A DNA stretch of 40,568 nt, taken from positions 1 through 40,568 of the IMG/VR virus record IMGVR_UViG_3300042546_000744; one strand, given 5' to 3'. A program made the translations under genes and the position numbers. Under the pieces are notes generated by a model. It worked only from the letters and a program-made list of their open reading frames with translations. It searched no databases and was not told the origin of the DNA. The first letter of the stretch is position 1. Each line of letters begins with the position of its first letter. Positions 1 through 13,200 of the stretch are shown here, piece after piece. This DNA is from a virus.

Positions 1-1
1 T

Positions 2-3000
2 GAAGAAGCTGGAGATAACATTGATGAAATTAAAAAAATTAAAGCAGAGTTTTTAAAAGAAAATTCACAAGTAATATCTGAAATATTAAAACTTGATAAC
101 CAGGATGTTAGTGTAATTGCCACCACGGATGTTATTAATAATGCTGTAGGAGATATATTTGACTATCTTCGTTTACAAACAGACTTTAAAGATGCTGTAA
201 GTTACTTTAATACTATTGCTAATCCAGCAGCCTTTGAAGGATTGCATCAAGCTCATCTTTCTGAAATTATGAAAATGATGGGTGATAATAAAATGTATGA
301 AGATGCTGATGAAAAAACTGATAAAAAATCAATTGAAATAGAAGTAACAGATAAAGATGGTAAATTACACAAAATTACTTTAATTGAAGGTAATGAATAT
401 ATTACAGAAACAAATCCTACAAAAAGAGTATTGCGTAAAAGTGGTAAAGTTATTACCACTCATAATCAAGATATTATAAAAATTAATTCTTTAGATTTAG
501 ATAATAAAACAGTAACTGTCACTATAAATAATGAAGAAGAAAGCATTACATATCTTTTAGATGAATTTGCTAAATTAGCAGGAAAGCTTTGGAATCTAAA
601 TAAAATGGATAAATCTGCTGCTTTATATTTTAGAAACCGTGATAGAGTTATTGTAATTAAAGTTAATAAAACTAATGGATTATTACATAGGATAGATGGA
701 GACAATGCAAAAAAAGATTACAGTAGTAATAGTCAAGAAGTTTTTGCAATGATTAAATATGAAAAAGATCCTGATGACCCTAAAAATAAAATTTTATTTT
801 TTGACTATAAAACCAAAGATGGTAAACGTCATACAGTTCCTTTTGATATAAATTATTATAATAAATATGGTGTTAAAACAAATATAAAATATTTATTGAA
901 TCTTGCTCCAACTGTAGAACAATATTTAAAAGAAAAATCACAGGAAAAAAAGTTAAATCTTTATAATAAACAAGTTCAAATATTTGAATTATTAATTAAA
1001 GAACAAGAACAAAAATCTGGACCAAGAGAACAACGTAAAAAAGAAATTGACAAGCAGATTGATCAGATAAAAGTTGATCTTGATGAAGCAGAAGAATATA
1101 TTAAGTTAGCTAATCAAGAAATAGATGATGTTATTTCTAATAAGAAAAAACTTAATTCTAAACAAAAGAAACAACTTGCTTCTTTAAAAGAACTTATAAA
1201 TGAATATAATAATAAACTAACATTATTAAAACAAACTAATGCTTTATTAAATGCTGAAAAAATAGAAATTGAAAAAGAGCTTAAAGTATTTGAAGAGCTT
1301 AGTGAAACATATTATACAGCATTAGATGAAATTAAAAAAACTGGAACTCCATTTTATAGAAGTGGTAAATCTCAAACTATATATGGTGAAGAAGAAGAAA
1401 GATTACAAGAAATAGAAAGCCAAAGAACAACATCATATGTTGAGATTGATGATTTTGAAAGAGTTTTAAATTCATTAAATCTTGAAAAAAATGATATTAA
1501 TAATAAACTTAAAGTGGTAGAAGATACTATTCAAAGAGTTGAAAAATTAATTTCAAGATTTACTAAGTATGATGATATTATAAATGCTATAGTGGGGACT
1601 GATCCAACAAGTAATAGATCAAAAAAAGAATTACAAACTGCTTTAGTTAAACTTAAAACCAAAGAATCAAGTAGTGCAAATCCAAATACAGAAAAAATTG
1701 AATTAATAAATAATTTATTATCTGGATTAAATACAAGATTTAAAGGATTTGATAATCAAGTTTTTGGAAAAGAAATTCTTGAAGCAATATCATTTGTTAA
1801 TTTATTTAGTATAGCTACAAAAGAAAAACAAAAATTAGAAGACCAGTTAAATTTTGTTTCTAAAGAAATAGAAGATATATCAAAAGGAAAAGAATACATT
1901 GAAAAAAATATTATTCCTATTAAACAAAAAATAGAATATCTTAAAAAAATTGAAACTATTTTATTAGAAGGACAAGCTAAACTATTATCTTTAAATCTTA
2001 TTGAAGCTACTAAAAAATCTGTTAAAGGACCAACAACTGAAGCGGCAGATGAATTTAAGGGATACAGTGATATAATGGATTATGAAGAAATAACTAATTT
2101 AGATAATGCTACTGATGATGATATTATATTATTAGATCATGATAGAGTTAACTTTTTAAATGCTTTATTTAAAACTGCTGGAAGACATTATAAAAACAGT
2201 GGTGATGCTCAAAGAGATAATGTGCCAGTTAGTCCAGAGCAAGATAGATTTTTTACATTTACAAGTAATTCTATAATTGCTGGTGAAAACTATTTCTTAA
2301 TACCAATTACAGAAGATAATGACAAATATGGTATTATTCAAAAATCATATGTTGATAATAACAATAACACTGTAGAAGTTAAAGATGATGTTAAGTTAAT
2401 TGTTGTTAAAAAAGTTGCTGGTGAATATATACCTGTTGACAAATATGGAAATGTATTACCAGAAGATCAACAAACAAAAGATAATCTTGTATTTAACAGT
2501 ATGGTTAATACTGTAGAATTAATGCAAGATGATGTTGATGCTGCTATTAAGTGGTTAAGAAGTGAAGCTAATAAAACATTTACAATAACCAAGAATAAAA
2601 TTGGAGCTAATGGAGTAGTTACAAAAGAAGAGTATACAGATGAAGAATTAAAAAATGAACTTAATACATTTAAAAAATTCAAAAATAGTATTATTAAAGA
2701 TATCAAAGAAGGTAAAGTTGTTAATCCATTAAAAATAGAAAAAAAATCAATTGGTAAACAAAGAAGAGAAATATTAGATGTAACTACAGGAAGACCTCAA
2801 GAACTTCCACTACAAGGAAGATTGCTAGAAGAAAATCCAGATTTTTCAGAATTTGGTGAGTTAAAGCATCCAGATGGAACTCCTATAACACTTAGAGTTT
2901 CTACAAAAAATAGTGGTATATCTAATACAATTAAACAAGGTAGGATGGTCATGCAAAAAGGTGATACATTTTATCAAGTTTATAATAGAAGAATTACTGA

Positions 3001-4186
3001 ACAAGAAATAAATAATACGTTTGATGTAATATTGGCAATTCTTCCTATGTTTGGTAGAAGATTTTTAAATGATAATAGAATAAAACGTCTTACAGAATTA
3101 TATGATAATAAAGTAATTACTTTAGATAGATTTACAGAGTTAACAACAAAGTTAACTCCTGAAGAAGAAAAACAATTTAAGATTGGTTTAGATTATTTAT
3201 TACACACTATATATTGGAGTCAAGTAAAAGAAGGTGGTAAAGTTGGAAATAAACAATTTTATATAAAAGGTGATAGCTTGTATGTTGGAGAAAAAGGATA
3301 TCAATTTGAAATAGATGGTGAATTAAATCTTCAAAACATAATTGATTCTAAGGATGAAATAATGAATTTTATTAAAAAAGATGACAAAGGTGAAATTATT
3401 TCAAAAGAACCTATGTTTCATTCTATTAATAGTGGATCTATTAATAAAAAAAATAAAAAATTTGTTACTGCTAAAGTGGTTGATGGAAAAATAGTAAAAG
3501 ATGAAGAATTTAAAAATTATTTAGAATATCTTTTATCAGACAAAAATAATAGAACTCCAATTGTATATACTAATATAGTTAAATACAATAAAGATGAACC
3601 GCAACTTGCTAATTCATACTTAATATACAATAGACCAAAAGAAGAAAACCCAGTTCCTCCAAAACCTAAAGAAGAACCTAAATCAACATCAAATGAAAAA
3701 TTAGGATTTACAAATATTGAACCTAATAGTGAAATTTCTATTACTAGGAAAATGAATAATAATGTATTATTAGAATTACATGGTATTTGGAATGGAACAT
3801 TATTTAAAGTAAATAAAGCAATAAGATTATCTGATAATATTGATAGAACAATAGATTTAACAAATAATGGAGTATTATTAACAATTGAAAATGAATTATC
3901 GGAACAAATAAATGATTTAATTCAACTTAGAAATGATTTTAAAGCTCTTGATTATTCTTTACAATTAAAATTAAAAAATGGAAAAATAGTAACTACAGAA
4001 GAAAATGAACTTTTAAAAAGTTTAAAAAATACTTATTTAGAATCTTATGATAAACTTTCAAATATTTATTCTGATATTAAATATGTTAATACTGAAAATA
4101 CATCTAGTATAAAATCAGATATAGAAGCACTTATAAAAATGGGTAAAATAGAATTTGTTGATGATACAACAAATGTTCAATGTTAA
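2..4186 (+). CDS. giant coiled-coil virion/cargo protein, 5'-truncated by the window edge
   Basis: The reading frame is open from base 2 with no start signal, so this is the C-terminal 1394 residues of a longer protein. A TTG at 242 could be read as a start, but in-frame coding sequence continues upstream of it. I recognise no enzymatic motif. The central part (about 940-2030) is rich in Lys, Glu, Gln and Leu and has the spacing of long coiled coils. A Pro/Lys/Glu linker (around 3640-3690) precedes a short C-terminal region. It ends 40 bases before the RNA polymerase gene on the same strand. In crAss-like phages such giant proteins beside the RNA polymerase are packaged in the virion and ejected with the DNA. 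Position, size and composition suggest that role; the specific function is unknown. The coding frame is certain, the role is inferred. Confidence 0.8.
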   Translation, partial: EEAGDNIDEIKKIKAEFLKENSQVISEILKLDNQDVSVIATTDVINNAVGDIFDYLRLQTDFKDAVSYFNTIANPAAFEGLHQAHLSEIMKMMGDNKMYEDADEKTDKKSIEIEVTDKDGKLHKITLIEGNEYITETNPTKRVLRKSGKVITTHNQDIIKINSLDLDNKTVTVTINNEEESITYLLDEFAKLAGKLWNLNKMDKSAALYFRNRDRVIVIKVNKTNGLLHRIDGDNAKKDYSSNSQEVFAMIKYEKDPDDPKNKILFFDYKTKDGKRHTVPFDINYYNKYGVKTNIKYLLNLAPTVEQYLKEKSQEKKLNLYNKQVQIFELLIKEQEQKSGPREQRKKEIDKQIDQIKVDLDEAEEYIKLANQEIDDVISNKKKLNSKQKKQLASLKELINEYNNKLTLLKQTNALLNAEKIEIEKELKVFEELSETYYTALDEIKKTGTPFYRSGKSQTIYGEEEERLQEIESQRTTSYVEIDDFERVLNSLNLEKNDINNKLKVVEDTIQRVEKLISRFTKYDDIINAIVGTDPTSNRSKKELQTALVKLKTKESSSANPNTEKIELINNLLSGLNTRFKGFDNQVFGKEILEAISFVNLFSIATKEKQKLEDQLNFVSKEIEDISKGKEYIEKNIIPIKQKIEYLKKIETILLEGQAKLLSLNLIEATKKSVKGPTTEAADEFKGYSDIMDYEEITNLDNATDDDIILLDHDRVNFLNALFKTAGRHYKNSGDAQRDNVPVSPEQDRFFTFTSNSIIAGENYFLIPITEDNDKYGIIQKSYVDNNNNTVEVKDDVKLIVVKKVAGEYIPVDKYGNVLPEDQQTKDNLVFNSMVNTVELMQDDVDAAIKWLRSEANKTFTITKNKIGANGVVTKEEYTDEELKNELNTFKKFKNSIIKDIKEGKVVNPLKIEKKSIGKQRREILDVTTGRPQELPLQGRLLEENPDFSEFGELKHPDGTPITLRVSTKNSGISNTIKQGRMVMQKGDTFYQVYNRRITEQEINNTFDVILAILPMFGRRFLNDNRIKRLTELYDNKVITLDRFTELTTKLTPEEEKQFKIGLDYLLHTIYWSQVKEGGKVGNKQFYIKGDSLYVGEKGYQFEIDGELNLQNIIDSKDEIMNFIKKDDKGEIISKEPMFHSINSGSINKKNKKFVTAKVVDGKIVKDEEFKNYLEYLLSDKNNRTPIVYTNIVKYNKDEPQLANSYLIYNRPKEENPVPPKPKEEPKSTSNEKLGFTNIEPNSEISITRKMNNNVLLELHGIWNGTLFKVNKAIRLSDNIDRTIDLTNNGVLLTIENELSEQINDLIQLRNDFKALDYSLQLKLKNGKIVTTEENELLKSLKNTYLESYDKLSNIYSDIKYVNTENTSSIKSDIEALIKMGKIEFVDDTTNVQC

Positions 4187-4226
4187 TAATAATAATTAAA
4201 ATAAAATAAACTAGCTTTACAGGATT

Positions 4227-7200
4227 ATGGCATGTGTATATAAATATAACAATCAATCATTTGAAACTTTGGAACAACTAGTTTCATATATTTCTGATAA
4301 TAAATTAGAAGTAAAAATTTCTGAATTAGTAAAACAATTAGAAACATCTGCACCATTTACAACTACAGATGCTAAATTTATTGGAATTGATTATGTAATA
4401 GAAAATAAAGAATTAACAATAGATCATCCTGAAAAAGAAACAGCTACACCAATAATTGATTATAATGCTGGATCAAAAGAATCATTTGAGGGAACAAAAG
4501 TAAAAATTTTAAATGTTACAGCCGATACTGTAAAAGTTGAAATAACTTATCCAGATTTTGAAAAATTTACAGAAACATTTGATAGAAAAGATTTTGAAAA
4601 TAAAGTATTTAAATTAAATGAATTAAAACAGAAACCTACTACACCAACTACTCAAACACAACCTACATCTGAATTAAGTTTAGAACAGAAAAAAGAAAAA
4701 TTAAAAAACTCAAATCCTGAATTCTTTAATGAAGATGGAAATATTTCTATAGCGGACATGAGCAATGATACATTTATCAAATTTATGTCAGGTGTAATAT
4801 TTGACATAAAAAATGAAATAGGTTCTGACAGTCCTTATGCTGTTATACAAAACTTAGTTTATGGTTTAGGTTTAAACAATAAACCTCAAGCATCTTCACT
4901 TTTATTAGCAGCATCAGAAGAAACAAAAAATTATTTAAAAGAAATATATGAGTTTTATAAAAATTCTAGTTCATCAAATACTTACCAATCAGAAATAGAA
5001 AGTTTAATTGAAAAGGAAGGTGTTAAAAAATTAATGGATGAAATTAATAAACTTAATAAAATTAATAAAACATTTAAAGAAATAGATAATTTATCACCTG
5101 ATGAATATTTAAAAATAAAATTAGGTTTTAGTTTTTTACATCAATTTCCTAATCAAAATAGAATATATAGTGATTTTAATTTTAATCCTGAAACAAATCA
5201 AACTTTATTTAGAATACCTTCAAAGCAAGTACTTGATGATTTTAAAAAGATTGCTGAAATTTATGAAAATAGTAATGTACCTGAATATTCTAAAATAAAA
5301 GAGAAGTTTTTAAAATTAGAAAATTTTAAAAATTTATCAAAAGAAGAATTATTAAATTTATATGATTCTAAAAATTTAAGTTTAGATGAATTTAATGCTA
5401 CAAAAAATAAATCTGAAATATTAAAACAACCAACTACAGCAAAACCTGCTACAACTCCTACTACAACATCTAAATATAAAATAATAGAATTTAAAACACC
5501 AGATGCACAAGGTCGTAAATTTGGAATTAATGATAATGGTTTAACCGTTGCTTTTTTTACTAAAGAAAAAGCAGAAGAATGGATAAAAAATAAAGAAAAA
5601 GAAAAAACTACACTACCAACACCATCTTCTGTAGATGAATTGTCTAATTTAGAAAATGCTAGTCAAAATGCGGTTGATAATGGTACTAAATCAACTTCTA
5701 AAAAATCTTATAGGAAATATTTTGAAAAAACTATAAAAGAAAAAGAAAATATTGAAGAATTTAAAAAATGGTTATCTAGTGTACTTCCTCAAGTAAGTTT
5801 AGAAATCTCTGATAAACTTATAGATGGTATAGCTTTTGGTAGTTTTGTTAATGGAGTTATTGCATTATATGAAGGTGCTGAAAAAGGAACAGGATATCAT
5901 GAAGCATTTGAAGCTGTATGGAATTCTTATTTAACTCCAGAGCAAAAGAAATCATTAATTGAAGAATATAAAACTAGGGAAAACTATCAAAAGCTTCCTG
6001 CATATATATGGGCTAATCAAACTTATCCTGATAGTAGTGAAAACAATAAAATAAAAGAAGCATTAGCTGAAGAATTTATTGATTATGTTAGAGATGGTGG
6101 TAAAACTACAATTGTTAATAATAGTCCTGTAAGGAATACATTATTCCGTAAATTTTTAAACTTAATTAAAAAACTTTGGAATCATATACAAGAAGCATTT
6201 GGAATAACAAATGTTATAACAAATCCAACTACTATTAATAGTTTATTTAAAGAAATAGTATCTGGTCAATATGCAAATAAAACAACTGTAAACACTACAA
6301 CATCACCTCAATATAGAGCTACTGTTAATGGGACATCTGTTAAATTTACACATGATTTAATGGAAGGAATGACATCTTATTTTTTCAGCATACTATATAA
6401 TCCAAATATCAATGATGAAAATAGTACAAGTGTAAAATCTTTATTTGATAAAAATAAACCAGAACTTTTTAATGATATTTTTAATAATGTAGTATTAAGT
6501 ATTAAAAATGATTTTGGATTAGAATATAAAAGAATTAAAGAAAATTATATTGCAGAAACAGGAGCAACTGACAATGAAGCAAAAAGTTTTATGGCTACTA
6601 TTCCTGAATTTCAATACAGAAATACAGTGTTAGAAAATTTTAATACTGATGTAAAAGAAAAATTTAAATTATATCTTTCTCAATTTGGATTAGAATTTAA
6701 AGAAATTAAACAAAAACAAGATGAAGAAGATATAAATCAAGCTGTTTCTAAAGAGGAAACATCTACAGATAGACTTGGAATTGTTGATGCTATTTATATA
6801 GATCCTAGAAATATGACTAAAAATGAAGTTAAATTGTTAATAGCTTCTATTGCATCATATAGTTATGAGGAAAATTCTAAAGATTTAGATATAGAACGTA
6901 ATGAATTAGGATTACCAGTTCTTAAAGATTTTGGTAAAAAAATTAATTTATTATTAAATGACCTTACTCAAATTGTTCCTTTAAAAATTTATGATAAAAA
7001 AACAAAAAGTATAGTAGAGTATCCTGTTATTAAACAAATGTTTGACAAACTTGACAACAAGTATAAAAATGATATTGGAAAATATAAACCTGGATATGAA
7101 TGGATATCTAATTTTAAATATAGACTTGCATATACTGATATTGATGGCAATGAAAAAAATATAAGTGAGTTAACTCATGATCAGATTTCTTTATTAATGG

Positions 7201-10200
7201 CATTTGAAACATCATTTACAACAAACAAAAATCTTCCGTATAAACTAATTGTAGGCAAAGATGGTGCTATTTATGCAGATAATACTTTAGATAGTATTAA
7301 TGCAAAAAGAATAAGAGAAAAATGGGAAAATAATGTTAAAGGTTTTGCAAAACCTTTTTTATATTTAACTCAAGAAGATCTTGTAAATGCACCAATGATA
7401 TATATTAATAAAGAAGGAATAATATCAATAAATAATCAATCAAAAGAATTTATAGATTTAAAAGACCCAAGACAAACTGAAATACAACGTCTTAAAAAAT
7501 TTGGTATTGAGTTTAGTGTACCAGAAGAATCACTAGATAGTGTTGCTGTTGGAGAGGCTTACAGAACAATATATGAATATATTAGAAAAGGAGATATTAA
7601 AACATTTGATGATTTATTTGGTAAACAAATTGTTAATTCATCTATTAACTATTTAACAAAAATTGAAGCTAATTTAACTGGAGATGAAACATTACTTAGT
7701 GTAAGAAACGCAGAAGGAAAACAACAATATTCTATTACACAAACTAATGCAATCAGTAATATTGTAAATTCATTTAATAGTTCAAAATCATTAGCTGATT
7801 TTATTGCTTCTAACGAACATCTTGGAACTGTAGATTTAAACACAGGTGAAGTAATGTTACACCCATATGTTCAAAATTCATTTGTTTTATTAAAAGGAGG
7901 AAGATATTTTGACAATAATGGAAATAAAAGAGATAATGCTCCAGCTTTAGAATACAGATATATTTTAGGAATGTCTGGAGAAATGGATTCAATAGGTGAA
8001 TCTACAGATGTATTAACTTTTCCTGATAAAATTGCACAAGAAATATATCATCTTCTTGATGGAACATTTTATACTATAATTAATTCAGATAAAGCTTCTG
8101 AATTTGGATTACATATGGATATGTTTGTTTCTTTTGATAATGTTATAGATGATTTTGTTGAAAATGAAAAAGTAATAAATTTTTATAAAAATGCTTTATA
8201 TGATGAAGTTGCTGTAGCATTATATGAAAAAACACAAGAAGGTAATATTTCTAAAATAAAAGACTATAGTGATAATGTACAAAAACTAGGTCATTTTAGA
8301 AATATTTTAAAACTAGAAAAAAACAGTAAATTAAATAAAAAATATGAAGATGTACTGAATAAAGAAATGAGTGTTGAAGATTTTGTTGATCTTCCAGAAA
8401 TAGAAACATTAATTGTAAACTATCTTAATTTTAAAGTAGAAAAAACTAAAAAATGGTTAGTTGATTCTGGTGTAGTAACTGAAATAGATGGTGGTTATAA
8501 AAGTAATTATTTACCAAAAGAAAAATTACAAGAATTAGGTTTAACTTCAAGCCAATTTACAAATTATCAATTTACTAATATAGTTAAATATTTAGTAATT
8601 AATAGACAATTAGGTGTTTTTGAACAACATAAATTAATATATGGTCATCCTGAATTATATAAAGATCTTGCAAAAAGAACTTCTGGTGCTAATTCTCAAA
8701 CACAAGTAATTTCTGAAAATTTATTATATCTTGAATGGATGGATGAAAATATGAAAAGATATGATGGTCTGTCTAAAAGAACAAATACATTTAGGTATAC
8801 ATCATATAATGATCCAGAAATTGCTTCTATTTATTATAAAGAAGTTGCAGAAAATATCTATAAAGACATGATAGCTCCTTTTAAAGGTGAATCATTTAAT
8901 TCTGATTTAAAAAAATCCTTTGAAAAAATAATTGGTGCTACTTTTAATGATGAAGGTATTATGACATCAATAAATGCCAAAAAAGGAACTTTAATGAATG
9001 GTTATATTAAAATGACAGAAAATGATGGTGGTTCTTATATTATGCCTGATTTTTTTAGAGATTTACATTTTTTAAGTGGAAAAGAAAATAAAGATCAAAC
9101 TGAGTTATTAGATTATGAAAATGCTTCTGAAATATTAGATAGAAGTAATCCTCAACATCCAATGTATAATATTCCTGGATTTGCTAAAACATATTCTAAA
9201 AATGAAATTGATAAAGCAAAAGAAATAAAAGCAAAAGGAAAACCTGCTGGTATAATGTTGCAAGTATTAAAACCATATGGTTTTGGATATAATAAAACAA
9301 CTGCTAAAAGAACACATACAAGTCTTTTAAAAAATTCAGTTGTACCATTAACTTGGAGTAGAGTTGTTGGAAAAGAAAACATGCTTGAAAAATATTTACA
9401 AGCTCAAAAAGACAATACAGATATTATTGCATTTGAAGGTAGTCAAAAAGTTGGATTTGTTCTTGAAGATAACAATGTTAAAGCACAAGATTTATATGAT
9501 AATAATGGTCATATAAACACTTCTCCTAATCCTATACAAGAAATGTATACTAGATATTTTGGATTACAGGTAGAAATGGCAAGTTTAGCAAAAGATAAAA
9601 CAATCTTCGGTACTCAGATGAAAAAAATTACCTTATCAAATTTACCAGAAGAATTAAAAGAAGCTGCTTCAGAATATAATAAATTAATTGATGCACTCAC
9701 TGAAATTGAATTTAAATCTTTATTAAGAGAAGTTGGTTTAAAAAAAGAAGGTGATACTTTTATTGTAGATGATATAAAATCTATGCTAGATTTATTACGT
9801 TCAGAAGTAGAAAGAAGAGATCTTCCAGAAAATATTAAAGATTTATTAGTAGAAGATATTGATAGTATAGACGGGATGCGTTTAAAATATAAACTTGATG
9901 CTTCTCCTATTAGTGAAAAATTAAATAATATACTTAATGCTGTTGTAGATAGTAGAATATTGGCTCAAGAAATGAATGGTAAAGCTGCTATTCAAATACC
10001 AGCTACAATGTTTGAAACAAGTGACCGTAAATTTACATATTTAAAAAATGGTTTATGGCAAGATCCTATATCTGGTAAAGAAATTCAAGAACTTCCTAAA
10101 GAACAAAAAGACACTGCTAAAATTGTTTCTTCAGATTTAGAGTTTTATAAAAAAACAACTAAAGATGGAAAAGAAGTTATTTCCAGTATGGAAGTATATG

Positions 10201-13200
10201 CTCCTTGGTTTTTAAAAGGTGTTAACCCAGAAGATGTAGGGTTTGAACTTAAAAATGGAATATGGATGGCTAAAGATCCTAAATCAATGGAATCTTTTTT
10301 AAAGTCTATTGGATTCCGTATTCCAACACAAGGAATGAACTCAATTGATAGTATTATAATAAAAGGATTTTTACCAGAAGATTGGGGTGATAGTGTTGTC
10401 GTACCTTCAGAAATTGTAGCTAAAGCAGGATCTGACTTTGATATTGATAAACTTAATATGTTCTTTAAAAACTTAACAGTTAAGGATGGAAAAATAGTTG
10501 AAGTAGAATATGATTCTAATCCAAAAAATGTTGAAACAAGATATAATAAATATATTAATAGTGAATATGCAGATATATTAAATCCATTAAGAAAAATATT
10601 ATCTAATATAAAATCTAAAACAAAAGAAAATGATACTGCTATAAAAAAATTAAAAGATGATATTGATTTTGCAGAAGAATTATTATTAAAAGGAGATAAA
10701 AGTGCCGGTAAGTTAATTGCTAAATTATTTAAATTAGAAATTAATAATTTTAATGATTTAATGAAAGCAGATATTGAATTGCAATCATTAACTTATGAAG
10801 GTGAATATTTATATTCTGTATTAGAAAATACTATTGATAAATACAATGATGCTTTAGAATCTGTTAAATCTAAATTTACATTAGAAGAATTTTCTAAACT
10901 TCCTATTGAACAACAAAATAGTAAAAAATCTATTCAAAATAAACTTATTGATTTAATGAGTGAAATATTAACTCATCCTTCTAACTTTAGACAATTAACA
11001 AGTCCTAATAGTACTAGTACTGCAAAGCCACTTGCTGAAGAAATTAGAAAAATCAAAAATTTAGAAAATTCAGAAACAGATAAAACTGCTTTATCTGAAT
11101 GGGATGTTATGGCTAATATTCGTGAAGCTTATATTACAGGTAAAAAATTAGTTGGTGTTATAGCTTTACAAATTACATCACATAGTATTTCTCAATATGG
11201 AGAAGTAACATTAACAGGTTATTATAAAGATGAAGAAGGTAAGCAACAACCTATTGTTATAAATTTAAATCATACATCTAAAGAAGATAATAAATTTATT
11301 TTAAATCTTATTAAAGATGAAAACTATCAACTTATATCTGAACTACTTTCTGAATCAATGAATGGTGCTGTAGATGCTGCAAAAGATCCTTTTATATTTG
11401 ATTTAAATCTTACATTAGATACTGCATCAACTTGGTTTTATTTACAAAAATTAGGAACTCCTATTAAAGATTTAGCTTATTTACATAATCAACCAGTAAT
11501 AGTTAATTATATAAAAGCAATTAATAAAAATAAATCTATTGTTAACAATGTAAATAATTCTAAAATTACTAATAAAAATATTAAATTAATTGCATTAACA
11601 CCATACATATTTAAAGCATTTCCAGAAAATTTAAAACTTTATGACCAAGAAGAAATGCTAGAATTATTAACTCTTAATGAAACAGAACTTTATGAAAGAA
11701 AAAAAGGTATTTATTTAAGAAAATATAAAAAAATATTAAACACTATAATTAACACTATTGGAAGTAAAAAATTTACACAAGAAGATTTAAAAAACATGAT
11801 TAACCCAGTTAACGGATTATCTGTTGAACAATCAAAAGATCAAATTGCTTTACTAAAAGATTATCTTGAATATCAAAAACAAGGACAACATCTATCTGAC
11901 TATATAAGAGGAGTGTCATATGATACAACAAGAAACAAAAATTTATCAGAAAATAAACTACAAGAAAATAGATATAGAAAAATAGTTAATGATGGATTTA
12001 TTGAGATATCTTCATTAGAAGGAATGATGAATAAAACATTTTTAAGTAAAATTAAATCTATTAAAGATTCTGTTCCTGATATGTTTAAAGATTATTTTGT
12101 AAGTTTACATCCTAAAGCAAGACCTTTCATGCAAAAAGTATTTGATATTATAGATAATACTGATGAGTTTATGACAGATGATGATAAAATATTACTTCTT
12201 AATAGATTTGAAAATTTCTTTTTAACATATTTAACACATGTAGTTAAAACAAAAGAAAATGGTAAAGAATCATCTTTAAATAGTAATTATTTAAAAATGT
12301 TTATGGGTGCAAATTCTATTGCTACAACATTAAAAAAATATCAAAAAATACATCCTGATAATAAAGCATTGCAAACATTATTTGGAATTATTAATTCTAA
12401 TGTAAATAGTACAAATAATGTAAAGATATTTAATACAAAAATGTCAACCTATGAAATTAATACTTTTGGTGAATCACTTGTAGAACTATATGATTATGCT
12501 GATAGAATAAATGATGAAGATTTGAAAAAATTTATACAAGAATTAAGTGTATTTTCTATTCTTCAATCTGGTGTTCAGCAATCTCCTATTTCATTTACAA
12601 AAATATTACCATTAGACTATTATTCATCTATTGTTGGAGATATATTTAATAACTTTTTAACTAATGATGATATTAACTTTACCCCAGATACAGTTTGGAA
12701 ACAATTTAATCAAAACAATTATAGTAATAGTAAACTAGTTGAAACAACAACTAAACAAACTAGTTTTACCAATGACAACAATGTTTCTATAGAAATAAAA
12801 AATAAATTTAATAAGTCTTTTAAAGATGATTATGTTGTTGTTAAATATCTTAAAAAAGAACTAATAGGTAAAAAAGCAGAAGTAGATAAATTAATAAAGA
12901 ATAAAAAATGGGATGATATATATGATGTAATTCTTTATCAAAAAATAAAATTATATGATTCAACAGGAAAAGATATTGGAAAAGAATTACCAGATGATTT
13001 TATTAAATACACCCCAATAAACATATTAGGAAATAGAATGTATTTAACAGAAGTATATGCAACACCAGATGTAGAATCAATAATTAAAAGTAATATTAAG
13101 ATAGATGAATCACAATATACACAAGCTATAGAAGATCACAAAAGAATTATGTTCCAAGCATATATGGCTAAACAAAATAATCAATCTACTAATGTTAAAA

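Noticed and set aside
242-4186. The first large gene starting at the TTG at 242
   Set aside because: The same frame is open back to base 2 with normal protein composition, so the real start is outside the window.
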